Notes: generated by a model from the sequence alone, not told the origin. A stretch of 64,000 nt of DNA from an uncultured Bacteroidales bacterium (GCA_949285735.1 CASEAQ010000001.1:1-64000), one strand, 5' to 3'; counted from the first letter of the stretch, positions 34,344 to 46,908 are shown. A program made the numbers and translations.

Positions 34344-36014
34344 ATGAAAACAAGAATATATAACTGTGTGTTGGCGGCGGCATTGTTGGGCTTGAGCTCG
34401 TGCAACGACTTCCTTGACATGACCCCTACCGACGAAGTGTCGGACATAACCGTGTGGAGCAGTGTGAGCGGTGCCGAGTATGCTGTCAACTATTTCTATC
34501 ACCTCACCGACTATTTCGGGCAGTTTTATGATGATTCAGACGGCGGGCAATGCACGGCAGGAATGACCGAGGGGCTTACCGACATGATAAAATATGGCGA
34601 CACCAATTATAGCAAGAACCACTACATACCGAGCGAAATGTCGTATGGCGAAGATGCCGTGCTCACTGCCAACTATGTGGCTGTTTACCTCGGCAACTGG
34701 GACTATGTGTATGAGCAGGTGCGCCGCGTCAACGAGGCATTGAGCAACCTCAACCAGTATGCCACATTCGGGGAGGCAGACAAGACCCGCCTGCGAGCCG
34801 AGCTGCGCTTCTTCCGTGGTATGCTCTACTTCGACCTTGTGAAGCGTTACAAGCAGGTAATCATATACGACGAAGACCTGTCGCAGATGCAGCCTAATAA
34901 AGCCCTCAGCACCGAGGCTGAAGGTTGGGATTTTGTTTACAACGACCTGAAGTTTGCCGGCGAGAACCTTGCCGAGAGTGCAACGTCCAACGGGCGCGTC
35001 ACCAGCGGAGCAGCCTATGCGTTGCTTTCGCGCGCCATGCTCTATGCCGAGCGTTGGGAAGCTGCCCGCGATGCAGCCAAGGCAGTGATGGTTATGTCGC
35101 TCTACGACCTTGCTCCGACCTATGCCGAGGCATTCACGTCGAATGGCATTGAATCGGTGTGGGAATACGATTATAATTCTGCCAATGACGTTTATCACAC
35201 ATGGGATAATCTGTATGCCCCTGGTGGCGACCAAGCCGTTGATGGCAACAACCAGACTGGCGGCCTTGCCAACCCGACGCAGGAATTGGTAGAATCGTTC
35301 GAGCTTGCCAACACAGGCGGTTTCCCCGACTGGAGCGAATGGCACAGCACCGAAGGGACCGAAAGCGAGCCCCCGTATGCACAACTCGAACCGCGCTTCC
35401 ATGCAACGGTGCTCTACAATGGCTCGACTTGGAAAGGACGCACGATTGAGCCGTTTGTAGGCGGTACCGACGGGTGGTGCCAGTGGTATGTCGAAAGTTC
35501 AAGCAACGGCCGCACGGTGACTGGCTACTTCTTGAAGAAGTTGGTTGACGAGAACCACAGCTTCCTTGCCACTCAATATTGCACGTCGCCTTGGATTGCA
35601 ATACGCTATGCCGAGGTGCTCCTCAACTATGCCGAGGCTTGCTACCACACAAACAACACTACCGAAGCCAACGAGGCAGTGAGGAAGATTCGCTCACGCG
35701 TAGGGTTGCCATATACCGACCAGAGCGGCGACAACCTGATGGCTGCCATACGCCAAGAGCGCAAGGTGGAATTGATGGGCGAGGGCCTGTATTACTGGGA
35801 TATGCGTCGCTGGCGCATGGCTGACACTGCATTCACAGGTATCCGCCGCCACGGCTTGAAGATTGAGAAGTTGCCTTCGGGCTCGTTCCGTTACACTTAT
35901 GTCGAAGTTGACCACAAAGACATGAACTTCCCGAGCAAGATGTACCAATGCCCGCTGCCAACCAGCGAAATCAATGGTAACCAGCTTGTTGACCAATATC
36001 CCGAATGGCAATAA
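34344..36014 (+). CDS. SusD/RagB-like glycan-binding lipoprotein
   Basis: A 556-residue surface lipoprotein with signal peptide and lipobox (LSSC, Cys20), followed by NDFLDMTPTDEVSD, the usual SusD beginning. RRVNEALSNLNQYATF and LRAELRFFRGMLYFDLVKRYKQVIIYD form the TPR core. The RagB C-terminal domain has AIRYAEVLLNYAEACY and IRQERKVELMGEGLYYWDMRRW. It binds the glycan at the surface and forms the lid of the SusC transporter whose gene ends 22 nt upstream. Confidence 0.96.
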   Translation: MKTRIYNCVLAAALLGLSSCNDFLDMTPTDEVSDITVWSSVSGAEYAVNYFYHLTDYFGQFYDDSDGGQCTAGMTEGLTDMIKYGDTNYSKNHYIPSEMSYGEDAVLTANYVAVYLGNWDYVYEQVRRVNEALSNLNQYATFGEADKTRLRAELRFFRGMLYFDLVKRYKQVIIYDEDLSQMQPNKALSTEAEGWDFVYNDLKFAGENLAESATSNGRVTSGAAYALLSRAMLYAERWEAARDAAKAVMVMSLYDLAPTYAEAFTSNGIESVWEYDYNSANDVYHTWDNLYAPGGDQAVDGNNQTGGLANPTQELVESFELANTGGFPDWSEWHSTEGTESEPPYAQLEPRFHATVLYNGSTWKGRTIEPFVGGTDGWCQWYVESSSNGRTVTGYFLKKLVDENHSFLATQYCTSPWIAIRYAEVLLNYAEACYHTNNTTEANEAVRKIRSRVGLPYTDQSGDNLMAAIRQERKVELMGEGLYYWDMRRWRMADTAFTGIRRHGLKIEKLPSGSFRYTYVEVDHKDMNFPSKMYQCPLPTSEINGNQLVDQYPEWQ

Positions 36015-36043
36015 TCACCTTAACTTAAACGAATTAAAACACT

Positions 36044-37735
36044 ATGAAGAAAAGTATATTTCTATCCGTGGGTCTCGCTTTGCTGTTGGCATCGTGCCAA
36101 GACCCCGAATATGTGGGTATCGATACCTCACGGCAAGGCATAACAAGCCTCACGGCAATCTTCACCGACGGCCAGTATGCCGAGTCGGAAGCTGTCACAT
36201 ACAATATTTCGGCAGAGGACTATGCCAAAGACCGCTTTGTGATTCCTGTGCCCTGGTTCTTCCCCGAAACGAGCGACAACGCCACCGAGGAGAACATGAA
36301 AGCTATGAAGATACGTGCCGAGATGAACAACAACTTCACGTTGACCCCGGCATTGGGCACACTCGACCTGACTATTGATAACTGGTTTACACTCACTGCC
36401 CCCGACGGCTCGACAAGGCAGGTGTGCATAACTGGCGAACGCACCAAGTCGGCTGCCTGCGAGATGATTACTTTCAATCTCGTTGAGCCGGCAGTGAGCG
36501 GCGTAATCGACAACACGACCAACACTATTTCGCTCATTTCAGCCGATGACTTGTCGGCATGTCTTGCCAACTTCCAAGTGTCGGCACATGCCACTATCTC
36601 GCCCGACCCGAGCGTGACCGAACTTAACTACAACGAGCCTGTTGAACTCACCGTGACGGCACACAACGGCACCGACAGCCGCACCTATACCGTTGTCAAG
36701 AGCATTCCGGGCAAGATTGGGCACGGCTTCAACCAAGAGAGCCTTGAGTTGCTGTTCAATATCGATGCCACCAACATACTTGGCATACCTTGGGAGGCAA
36801 CCAACGCACCTTCGCTGGGCGCAATAGGCAACTACCTTGTAGTGTGCATGGGCGACGGCTCTACACCGTTCTACCTGAATCGCATAACTGGTACTCGCGA
36901 GGGCAATATCAACCTTGGCTCGGCTCAAGCAGCAAGCGTGACGAGCGACGAGGGCGACCACTTGCTCATCTGCAACCATGCCGAGGGCGGACAGACGTTC
37001 AACATCTATACCACTTCGTCGGTTACCGATGCTCCGACGCTGTTCACTTCATTCACCAACAACTCATCGCTGCCGATGGGGTATGAAATGAAGGTGATTG
37101 GCAACATCGAGACAAATGCATCCATCATCGTCACCAACGAGGGCGTGAGCGGCGTGACCAACTCGTCGTCATACACACGCATCAATGTGGTTGACGGTGT
37201 GGCTCAAGCACCCGAGGTTGTTGATATTGCAAGCACCGGGCTTTCGTGGGGTGCATCGCCAGTGAATGCCACAAATGTGGTTGCCGCTTCGACCAATGCT
37301 GCCGATGGTACATTCTTGTCGTACTATTCCGACAACTTCCTCACCTATATCGACGGGGCAAACACCGTGGTTACGCAATTGGCTGGTGCCAATGGCAACT
37401 TGAACCAGAACAACCTCGATTCAAAGCAGTTCAACAATGCCCGTTATGTGGCACTGTTTGTGGTAAGCCACTTCCCGATGTGGGGTGCAGGTCCGCAGCT
37501 CTTCATGTATGACATCTCCGACATGAGCCAGTTCACGGGCGATGTATATACTTCACCGTCGTTGGTATTGAAGAACGATGCTGTCGAGTGGTACCAGACT
37601 GCCACCTCTTCTACGGCTTCGGGCGACGTGCTCATCGCACCATCTGCCGATGGCTACAGGATATATGTTTACTACTACGATAACAACTGCGCTACAATTG
37701 GCGGTTATGTTGCCGATTGTATTGCCGATGAATGA
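36044..37735 (+). CDS. Surface lipoprotein, DUF5018-like, in SusE/SusF position
   Basis: A 563-residue lipoprotein (lipobox LASC, Cys18). The N-terminal half reads as Ig-like beta domains: GTLDLTIDNWFTLTAPDGSTRQVCI and VELTVTAHNGTDSRTYTVVKS are the repeated patterns seen in DUF5018 proteins of Bacteroides loci. The C-terminal half (about 230-560) is rich in beta strands with repeating blocks that could be a propeller. It comes right after SusD, the place of accessory glycan-binding proteins, and precedes a strong terminator. Binding is inferred; no enzyme motif is seen. Confidence 0.75.
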   Translation: MKKSIFLSVGLALLLASCQDPEYVGIDTSRQGITSLTAIFTDGQYAESEAVTYNISAEDYAKDRFVIPVPWFFPETSDNATEENMKAMKIRAEMNNNFTLTPALGTLDLTIDNWFTLTAPDGSTRQVCITGERTKSAACEMITFNLVEPAVSGVIDNTTNTISLISADDLSACLANFQVSAHATISPDPSVTELNYNEPVELTVTAHNGTDSRTYTVVKSIPGKIGHGFNQESLELLFNIDATNILGIPWEATNAPSLGAIGNYLVVCMGDGSTPFYLNRITGTREGNINLGSAQAASVTSDEGDHLLICNHAEGGQTFNIYTTSSVTDAPTLFTSFTNNSSLPMGYEMKVIGNIETNASIIVTNEGVSGVTNSSSYTRINVVDGVAQAPEVVDIASTGLSWGASPVNATNVVAASTNAADGTFLSYYSDNFLTYIDGANTVVTQLAGANGNLNQNNLDSKQFNNARYVALFVVSHFPMWGAGPQLFMYDISDMSQFTGDVYTSPSLVLKNDAVEWYQTATSSTASGDVLIAPSADGYRIYVYYYDNNCATIGGYVADCIADE

Positions 37736-37755
37736 TTAGTTTTTGTGGGTTTGTA

Positions 37756-37845
37756 GTGTGCCGGGATTTGTGTTCCACGATGTAATTGCTTCGTTGTAAG
37801 AATCCTCAGTTGTGGAACATAGATTCCGGCACACATAGTTTTTTT
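37756..37845 (+). terminator. Long intrinsic terminator within the utilisation locus
   Basis: Arms at 37756-37778 and 37812-37834 pair over 23 bp in RNA, with three G-U wobbles and no mismatch, and a run of seven T follows at 37839-37845. It stands between the SusC/SusD/lipoprotein group and the GHL10/phosphoesterase group, so it should reduce expression of the enzyme genes or make them depend on another start. Confidence 0.8.
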
Positions 37846-37881
37846 ATTGTCAAACAAAGTAAAAAAAAGAGAATAGTTTAG

Positions 37882-39282
37882 ATGAAAAAATATACCGTAT
37901 ATGGCTGTCTGGCTGCTATGTGCCTTGCCGCCACGGCGTGTGACGACGACAGGGCACTGCCCGAATGGCCGTGGGGAAACGGCGAGCAGGAAGGAGATAC
38001 CGTAGTGGTGGTTGAGGCAAAGCCACGCTACGTGTGGATTGACGCTGCCGCCAATTTTGAGGACTATGCCGACAGCAAGGAAAACATTGCCGCCGACCTT
38101 GCCCGCGTGAAAGAGGCTGGATTTACCGACATCGTTGTTGACGTGCGCCCGTCGGAGGGCGATGTGCTGTTTTCATCGACAGTCGCCGACCCGCTCACTC
38201 GCATCGACGCATGGACCAGTGCCGGCTATGTGTGGCTTGAACGCACAGCCACATGGGATTATTTGCAAGCGTTCATCGACGAGGGGCACCGCCTTGGATT
38301 GAGGGTGAATGCCTCGATAAACACCTTCGTGGGCGGATATTTGTGTCCTTACGGGCTTGGCTCCGACGGTATGCTCTTCCGCGATGATAGCAAGAAGGAT
38401 TGGGCAACCGTGATAAATGCCGAGAGCGGACTGACCAACACTATGGACTTGCTCGACGACACGTCGGACTATGGGGCAAAGTTCCTGAACCCGGCAAACG
38501 ACGAGGTGCAGGCATTCGTGCTGCAATTGCTGCGCGACCTTGCAAAGTATAACCTCGACGGCATAATACTCGACCGTTGCCGCTACGATGACTATGGGCT
38601 TATGAGCGACTTCTCGGACGTGTCGCGTGCTAAGTTTGAGGAATACATCGGCGAGACTGTCGAGAACTTCCCTGCCGACATTATGGCTCCTGGCACGAGC
38701 GAACTGCCAAGCGAGCAACCTAAGTATCTCAAGCAGTGGCTTGCATTCCGTGCCAAGGTTATCCACGATTTCATGGTAGATGCTTCGGCAGCAGTGAAGG
38801 CTGTGAACGACACCGTGAGGTTTGGCGCGTATGTTGGTGCATGGTATTCGACCTATTATCAACAAGGCGTGAACTGGGCAAGCCCGAAGTATGACACGGC
38901 TGCCAACTATCCCGCTTGGGCTTCCGACGACTACCACAACTACGGGTATGCCGACCACACCGATTTCATGTTCCTCGGCGCATACGCTTCAGCCGACAAC
39001 ATTTATGGCTCGGGCGAATGGACCATGCAGGGCTTCTGCGAGCAGGGTCGCACGTTGCTGCAAGGCGACGTGGAATTTGCCGGCGGGCCCGACATAGGTA
39101 ACAGCTCGGGCTGGACCGAAGGTGGGCAGGCTGCATTGATACCCGATGCGATAGATGCTTGCATAAGTGCCAGCGACGGCTTCTTTGTGTTTGACATTTG
39201 CCATATAAAGATGTATGACTATTGGGATGCGTTTAAACAAGGATTTGACCAATATCTAAATTCTCTTGAGCCAAATGAATAA
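37882..39282 (+). CDS. GHL10 family glycoside-hydrolase-like lipoprotein (first copy)
   Basis: A 466-residue lipoprotein (ATAC, Cys20). The GHL10 (glycosyl-hydrolase-like 10, DUF187) TIM barrel follows: YVWIDAAANFEDYAD, AGFTDIVVDVRPSEGDVLF, GHRLGLRVNASINTF, LDGIILDRCRYDDYG and FGAYVGAWYSTYY. The LDRxRYD segment holds the conserved acidic and Arg residues of the family. Related proteins include YngK and E. coli DigH, which acts on denuded peptidoglycan glycan. The gene is paralogous to the one at 40695. Its stop overlaps the next gene by 8 bp. The substrate is unknown, and the enzyme class is inferred from the family. Confidence 0.85.
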   Translation: MKKYTVYGCLAAMCLAATACDDDRALPEWPWGNGEQEGDTVVVVEAKPRYVWIDAAANFEDYADSKENIAADLARVKEAGFTDIVVDVRPSEGDVLFSSTVADPLTRIDAWTSAGYVWLERTATWDYLQAFIDEGHRLGLRVNASINTFVGGYLCPYGLGSDGMLFRDDSKKDWATVINAESGLTNTMDLLDDTSDYGAKFLNPANDEVQAFVLQLLRDLAKYNLDGIILDRCRYDDYGLMSDFSDVSRAKFEEYIGETVENFPADIMAPGTSELPSEQPKYLKQWLAFRAKVIHDFMVDASAAVKAVNDTVRFGAYVGAWYSTYYQQGVNWASPKYDTAANYPAWASDDYHNYGYADHTDFMFLGAYASADNIYGSGEWTMQGFCEQGRTLLQGDVEFAGGPDIGNSSGWTEGGQAALIPDAIDACISASDGFFVFDICHIKMYDYWDAFKQGFDQYLNSLEPNE

Positions 39283-40690
39283 CAGGTTAATAACGATTGC
39301 TTCGCTCATGCTGCTTGCCGGCAGCATGAGCGCCGGCAATGTAGTTGGCGGGCGCGTATCGTGCGGCGACTCAGGTGTCGGTGGTGTTATGGTGACCGAC
39401 GGATATGCCTGCGTGACGACCGACAGCGACGGGCGTTACAGCATTGAGCTTGACGGTGATGCGAGATTTGTATATGTGACAGTGCCGAGCGGCTATCTGC
39501 CACAGGTAGAGAAGAGTGTACCCAAGTTTTATTTACCCGTCGAGGAGGGAAAGACGCAATATGACTTTGCGCTTGCCAAGAATCCTGTCGATGACACGCG
39601 ACACGTGGCTATCGTACAAGCCGACGTGCAACTCACCTCGCAGCGCGACCTTGACACTTATGAAGGGCTGCTCGACGATGTGAACGACTTCACTGCCGGG
39701 TTGCGCGGCAAGACCGACGTGTTTGGTATCGACCTCGGCGACATTGTGGGCGACACGCCATCGCTGTTCGAGCCTTATATCGATGTGACAGCCAAGATGG
39801 ATATGCCCGTGTGGCGCACCATCGGCAACCACGACATGACGTATGGCGGGCGCACGTTTGAGTATTCCTATTCTACGTTTGAAAGCCATTTCGGTCCTAT
39901 TTATTACTCGTTCAACAAGGGTAAAGCCCATTATATCGTGCTCGACAACAACTTCTATGTCAATCGCGACTACCAGTATATAGGCTATATCGACGAACGC
40001 ACGTTCAGGTGGCTTGAACAGGACTTGGCACACGTGCCGAGCGACAACCTTGTGTTTGTGATGATGCACATTCCGGGCTGCATGACCGAGGAATTGCAAT
40101 GGAACGCGCTGCTGCCCGACGAGACGAGCAACATCGCGGGGCTATGGGATTTGCTCAAAGGGCGCAATGTCCACTTGCTGACGGGGCACACACACTTCAA
40201 CTGGAACGTGTGCTTTGGCGATTCGCTCATGGAGCACAACACGGCTGCCGTGTGCGGAATATGGTGGAAAGCCGATGTGTGCATGGACGGCACTCCGCAG
40301 GGCTATGGCGTGTATGAGATAGACGGCACCGACGTGAAGTGGCTGTATAAGAGCATGGGGCATCCAGCCGATTATCAGTTCAGGGCATATCCCGTAGGTG
40401 CGTCGAAGGAATATCCTGCCGACGTGGTTGCCAACGTGTGGAACTGGGATAAAAAGTGGAAAGTCGAGCTGCTTGAGAATGGCAAGCTCACGAGCGAGAT
40501 GACACGCTTTGAGGGTTACGACCCAATGGCAAGCGAAATATGTGCCGACAAGGAACGTGTTGAATATGAATGGATTAATCCAATAAAAACACCGCACATG
40601 TTCCGTGCGACTCCACGCGATGCGTCGGCAAAGTTGGAGGTGCGTGTCACCGACCGCTTTGGCAATGTATATACACAAACTGTTAACTAA
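39275..40690 (+). CDS. Calcineurin-like phosphoesterase with flanking N and C domains
   Basis: A 471-residue exported protein with an N-terminal signal peptide (ending near GSMSAG). A small beta domain (about 22-100, GGRVSCGDSGVGGVMVTDGYACVTTDSDGRYS) precedes the metallophosphoesterase core, which has a first D-x-Q (ADVQ), GDIVGD, GNHDM, MMHIPG and GHTHFNW as two-metal ligands. A C-terminal beta domain begins near 360. The first motif has Gln instead of His, a common variant in this Bacteroidetes subgroup. It may remove phosphate from a decorated glycan. It lies between two GHL10 genes, with an 8-bp overlap and a 4-nt gap. A TTG at 39266 is in frame; the ATG at 39275 is preferred. Confidence 0.88.
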   Translation: MNNRLITIASLMLLAGSMSAGNVVGGRVSCGDSGVGGVMVTDGYACVTTDSDGRYSIELDGDARFVYVTVPSGYLPQVEKSVPKFYLPVEEGKTQYDFALAKNPVDDTRHVAIVQADVQLTSQRDLDTYEGLLDDVNDFTAGLRGKTDVFGIDLGDIVGDTPSLFEPYIDVTAKMDMPVWRTIGNHDMTYGGRTFEYSYSTFESHFGPIYYSFNKGKAHYIVLDNNFYVNRDYQYIGYIDERTFRWLEQDLAHVPSDNLVFVMMHIPGCMTEELQWNALLPDETSNIAGLWDLLKGRNVHLLTGHTHFNWNVCFGDSLMEHNTAAVCGIWWKADVCMDGTPQGYGVYEIDGTDVKWLYKSMGHPADYQFRAYPVGASKEYPADVVANVWNWDKKWKVELLENGKLTSEMTRFEGYDPMASEICADKERVEYEWINPIKTPHMFRATPRDASAKLEVRVTDRFGNVYTQTVN

Positions 40691-40694
40691 ACTA

Positions 40695-42029
40695 ATGATG
40701 AAATTAAAGACTTTTACTGTGATGTTGCTTTCGTTGCTGCTGTGCAGTTGCGGCGGCAAGAATGCGACCGAAAACAAGGAGGCGGAAAATGCCAAGCCGG
40801 CACTGATGTGGATAGATGCCGAGGCAAATTTCGCCCGTTTCCAGAACCGTGATTCTATCGACTATTATTTGCAGAAGATAAAATCGCTGGGCTTTACCCA
40901 CGCCATCGTTGACGTGCGCCCCATAACAGGCGAGGTGCTGTATGACAGCAAGTTGGCACCACGCATGGAGGAATGGAACGGAGCAAAGCGTGGCGACTTC
41001 GACTACTTGGGCTACTTTATCGAGCAGGGACATAAGCTCGGGCTTGAGATTCATGCGTCGCTCAATGTGTTCTGCGCCGGGCATAACTACTTCGATCGCG
41101 GTGTGATTTATTCGCAACACCCCGAATGGGCTTCGATGGTGTATGACCCCGAAAAGGGTATTGTGCCAATAACCGAGATGAAGCAGGACTACGGGGCGAT
41201 GGTGAACCCTGTCAACGACGAATACAGGACTTACATCTTGGGAATACTTACCGAGGTGGTGACGAAATATCCGGCACTCGATGGCGTGATGCTCGATCGC
41301 GTGCGCTATGATGGCATTCGTGCCGATTTCTCCGACCTGTCGCGTAAGAAATTCGAGGAATACATAGGGAAGAAAGTCGATAAGTTCCCCGACGACATAC
41401 TGACGTGGCAAAAGGCTGCCGAGGGCAACCGCTATGTGCCTGTGCTCGGCAAGCTCGCCAACAAGTGGATTGAATGGCGCACGAAGACCATCTATGACTT
41501 CATGGTACAGGCGCGCGAGACGGTGAAGGCTGCCAATCCCGAGATTTCGTATGGTACTTACACCGGTGCATGGTATCCGTCGTATTACGAGGTGGGCGTG
41601 AACTTTGCAAGCAATACCTACGACCCGAGCCTCGAATATTCCTGGGCTACACCCGAGTATAAGAATTTCGGATATGCCGAGCTAATCGACTTGTATGCCA
41701 CTGGCAACTACTACACCGATATTACGCTGGAGGAATATAGCCGCACCAACAATGTGGTGTGGAACGAGACCGACAGCCAAGGACAGACGGGCACATGGTA
41801 TTGCGTCGAAGGGTCGTGCGAGAAGTTGCGCACGATAATGGGCGATAACAAGTTTATGGGCGGACTGCTCGTGAGCCAGTATTTCGACAATCCAAGCAAA
41901 TTGACCGATGCCGTGGCTACCAATTTGCAGAAGTCGGACGGGCTGATGGTGTTTGACATCGTACACATCATCGACCACAACCTGTGGAACGAAGTGGAAG
42001 CAGGAATGCGCAAAGGTGGAGCATTATGA
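40695..42029 (+). CDS. GHL10 family glycoside-hydrolase-like lipoprotein (second copy)
   Basis: A 444-residue lipoprotein (LLCSC, Cys19) paralogous to 37882-39282. Matching blocks are LMWIDAEANFARFQN, LGFTHAIVDVRPITGEVLY, GHKLGLEIHASLNVF, LDGVMLDRVRYDGI, DFSDLSRKKFEEYIGKKVD and SYGTYTGAWYPSYYEVGVNFAS. The shared LDRxRYD segment suggests the same catalytic layout. It would act in the periplasm or at the cell surface on the imported glycan. The frame is open upstream to 40605 inside the previous gene; the ATG at 40695, 4 nt after the previous stop, leads straight into the signal peptide. Its stop overlaps the next gene by 4 bp. Confidence 0.86.
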   Translation: MMKLKTFTVMLLSLLLCSCGGKNATENKEAENAKPALMWIDAEANFARFQNRDSIDYYLQKIKSLGFTHAIVDVRPITGEVLYDSKLAPRMEEWNGAKRGDFDYLGYFIEQGHKLGLEIHASLNVFCAGHNYFDRGVIYSQHPEWASMVYDPEKGIVPITEMKQDYGAMVNPVNDEYRTYILGILTEVVTKYPALDGVMLDRVRYDGIRADFSDLSRKKFEEYIGKKVDKFPDDILTWQKAAEGNRYVPVLGKLANKWIEWRTKTIYDFMVQARETVKAANPEISYGTYTGAWYPSYYEVGVNFASNTYDPSLEYSWATPEYKNFGYAELIDLYATGNYYTDITLEEYSRTNNVVWNETDSQGQTGTWYCVEGSCEKLRTIMGDNKFMGGLLVSQYFDNPSKLTDAVATNLQKSDGLMVFDIVHIIDHNLWNEVEAGMRKGGAL

Positions 42030-43423
42030 GCAACCGAGCCTACTCGCTTGATGCGTTGCGCGGCTATGCCATACTGACGATGGTGTTGTCGGCAACGGTG
42101 GCTGGCGGAATCTTGCCGGGGTGGATGTATCATGCGCAGACGCCGCCTCCCACCCACGAGTTTAATCCGCTTGTGCCGGGGCTGACGTGGGTTGACCTTG
42201 TGTTTCCCTTCTTCTTGTTTGCGATGGGGGCCGCGTTCCCGTTTTCAATCAAGAAGCGTCACGAGCGTGGCGAGAGCCGTTTGCGCCTCGTAGCCGATGC
42301 CCTGTTGCGCGGGGTGCAGTTGGCATTCTTTGCGATTTTCATACAGCACTTCTATCCCTATATGCTCAGCAATCCGCAAGACCTGAGGGCATGGCTGTTG
42401 GCAATATTGTGTTTTGCCGTCTTGTTCCCCATGTTTATGCGGCTGCCGTGGGATTTGCCTCGGTGGGTGCATGTGGCTGTGAAAGTTGCAGCCTATGCGA
42501 TTGCCGTGGTGATGCTTGCCACAGCCGACTATGCCAACGGCGTTTTTAGCCTGTACACGAGCAACGTCATCATCTTGCTGCTTGCCAACATGGCGATTTT
42601 CGGCTCGATAGTGTATGTGTTCACGATGGACAGTTGGCTTGGGCGCATTGTGGTGATGGCAGTGTTGCTGGGCGTGACGTTGAGCGGCGAAATTGCAGGA
42701 TCGTGGACGAAGGCGGTGTTTGACTATTCGCCGCTGCCGTGGCTGTATAAGTTTGACTATCTGAAGTACCTGTTTATTGTCATACCAGGCAGCATGGCAG
42801 GTGATTGCCTGTTGCAATGTATGCGCAATGCCGACAGGCAGGAAGGTGAGACAGCCCGATGGAGGGCGGTAGCCTGCTTGGCGTTGTCGGTGGCTCTGAT
42901 AGTTTCCAACTTGGTGTGCCTTTACAGCAGGTGGCTGACTGCCAACTTGGTGTTGAGCGTCGCCATTCTCGTTGCCATGCGCCTTGTGTTGTCGCGCCCC
43001 GTTGGCTCGGCACGGTTGTGGCTGCGGTTGCTGAGCCTTGGGGCGGCATTGCTGCTCATCGGGCTATGCTTCGAGCCATACCAAGGCGGCATAAAGAAAG
43101 ACTATGCCACGGTGAGCTACTTCTTTGTCACCTCGGGGTTGGCTTGCATGGCGTTGATTGCGTTTCATGTGGTGTGCGACTATTTCGGTTGCCACCGCTC
43201 GACGGCATTCCTCGTGGAGTCGGGGCAAAACCCCATGGTGGCTTATGTGGCTGGCGACCTGTTGGTGATGCCGTTGCTTAACATCTGCGGCGTGTTTGCC
43301 CCGTTGCTTGCTTTCATGGGAAGCAACCCGTGGCTCGGATTCCTGCAAGGAGTGTTGCTCACGTCGCTGTCGATTGCAGTGACGATGTTTTTCACTCGCA
43401 TCAAATGGTATTGGCGAACATGA
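42026..43423 (+). CDS. DUF5009 / NagX-like membrane protein (HGSNAT-related)
   Basis: A 465-residue integral membrane protein with about 11-12 hydrophobic segments. The opening SLDALRGYAILTMVLSATVAGG, then PGLTWVDLVFPFFLFAMGAAFPFSI and GENPMV-like SGQNPMVAYVAGDL, are hallmarks of the DUF5009/COG4299 group. This group contains NagX of GlcNAc gene clusters and human heparan-alpha-glucosaminide N-acetyltransferase. HGSNAT moves an acetyl group from cytoplasmic acetyl-CoA to glucosamine on the other side of the membrane, so acetylation of periplasmic glucosamine ends is a reasonable guess. It starts by 4-bp overlap with the second GHL10 gene and ends before a terminator. Confidence 0.82.
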   Translation: MSNRAYSLDALRGYAILTMVLSATVAGGILPGWMYHAQTPPPTHEFNPLVPGLTWVDLVFPFFLFAMGAAFPFSIKKRHERGESRLRLVADALLRGVQLAFFAIFIQHFYPYMLSNPQDLRAWLLAILCFAVLFPMFMRLPWDLPRWVHVAVKVAAYAIAVVMLATADYANGVFSLYTSNVIILLLANMAIFGSIVYVFTMDSWLGRIVVMAVLLGVTLSGEIAGSWTKAVFDYSPLPWLYKFDYLKYLFIVIPGSMAGDCLLQCMRNADRQEGETARWRAVACLALSVALIVSNLVCLYSRWLTANLVLSVAILVAMRLVLSRPVGSARLWLRLLSLGAALLLIGLCFEPYQGGIKKDYATVSYFFVTSGLACMALIAFHVVCDYFGCHRSTAFLVESGQNPMVAYVAGDLLVMPLLNICGVFAPLLAFMGSNPWLGFLQGVLLTSLSIAVTMFFTRIKWYWRT

Positions 43424-43494
43424 CAAATATGACAAACATGACAAATATTGTTTTTGGGTATATTAAAAGGTAAGGAAGTGGTTTATGTGTAACA

Positions 43495-43541
43495 AGAGGG
43501 GCATGAATCTGGCTGTGCAGTCCGTTTCATGCCCCTTCTTT
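43495..43541 (+). terminator. Terminator after the DUF5009 gene
   Basis: Perfect 10-bp stem (GGGGCATGAA at 43498-43507, TTCATGCCCC at 43526-43535) followed by TTCTTT. It separates the DUF5009 gene from the GH2 gene, which has its own -7 box (TATCTTTG, 43616-43623) but no recognisable -33 box. Confidence 0.7.
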
Positions 43542-43649
43542 GTTGTGTGTGCGCTTTTTGCCGCCGATGGGCGATTTTTTGCAATTGCGATGGCGCGGAT
43601 TGTATGTCGATGCTATATCTTTGTATAGTGTTTAGCATAAACCTTATAA

Positions 43650-46754
<3,105 letters not shown>

Positions 46755-46778
46755 TCAACCAAAACAGCCTAACTAACA

Positions 46779-46820
46779 AACCCCACCACAACAAGGAACA
46801 CTCCTGTTGCGGCTGGGGTT
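46779..46820. terminator. Terminator-like hairpin after the GH2 gene
   Basis: Arms AACCCCA (46779-46785) and TGGGGTT (46814-46820) enclose further pairing (CAAC/GTTG and AGGA/TCCT) with small bulges. The run of T after it is poor, so efficiency as an intrinsic terminator is uncertain. Confidence 0.5.
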
Positions 46821-46862
46821 ATTAGTTAGTAATGAGTAGTTAGTAGTTTGAGTTTGTTGGTA

Positions 46863-46886
46863 GTAGAGACGCGATTCATCGCGTCT
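46863..46886 (+). repeat. REP-like palindrome, left copy
   Basis: A GTAG tetranucleotide followed by a perfect hairpin with 9-bp arms AGACGCGAT and ATCGCGTCT around a 2-nt centre. The sequence is exactly the reverse complement of the copy at 47816-47839. It lies 23 nt after the stop of the small secreted-protein gene. Confidence 0.8.
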
Positions 46887-46908
46887 GCCAGCGGCAAAAT
46901 GTTTGATG

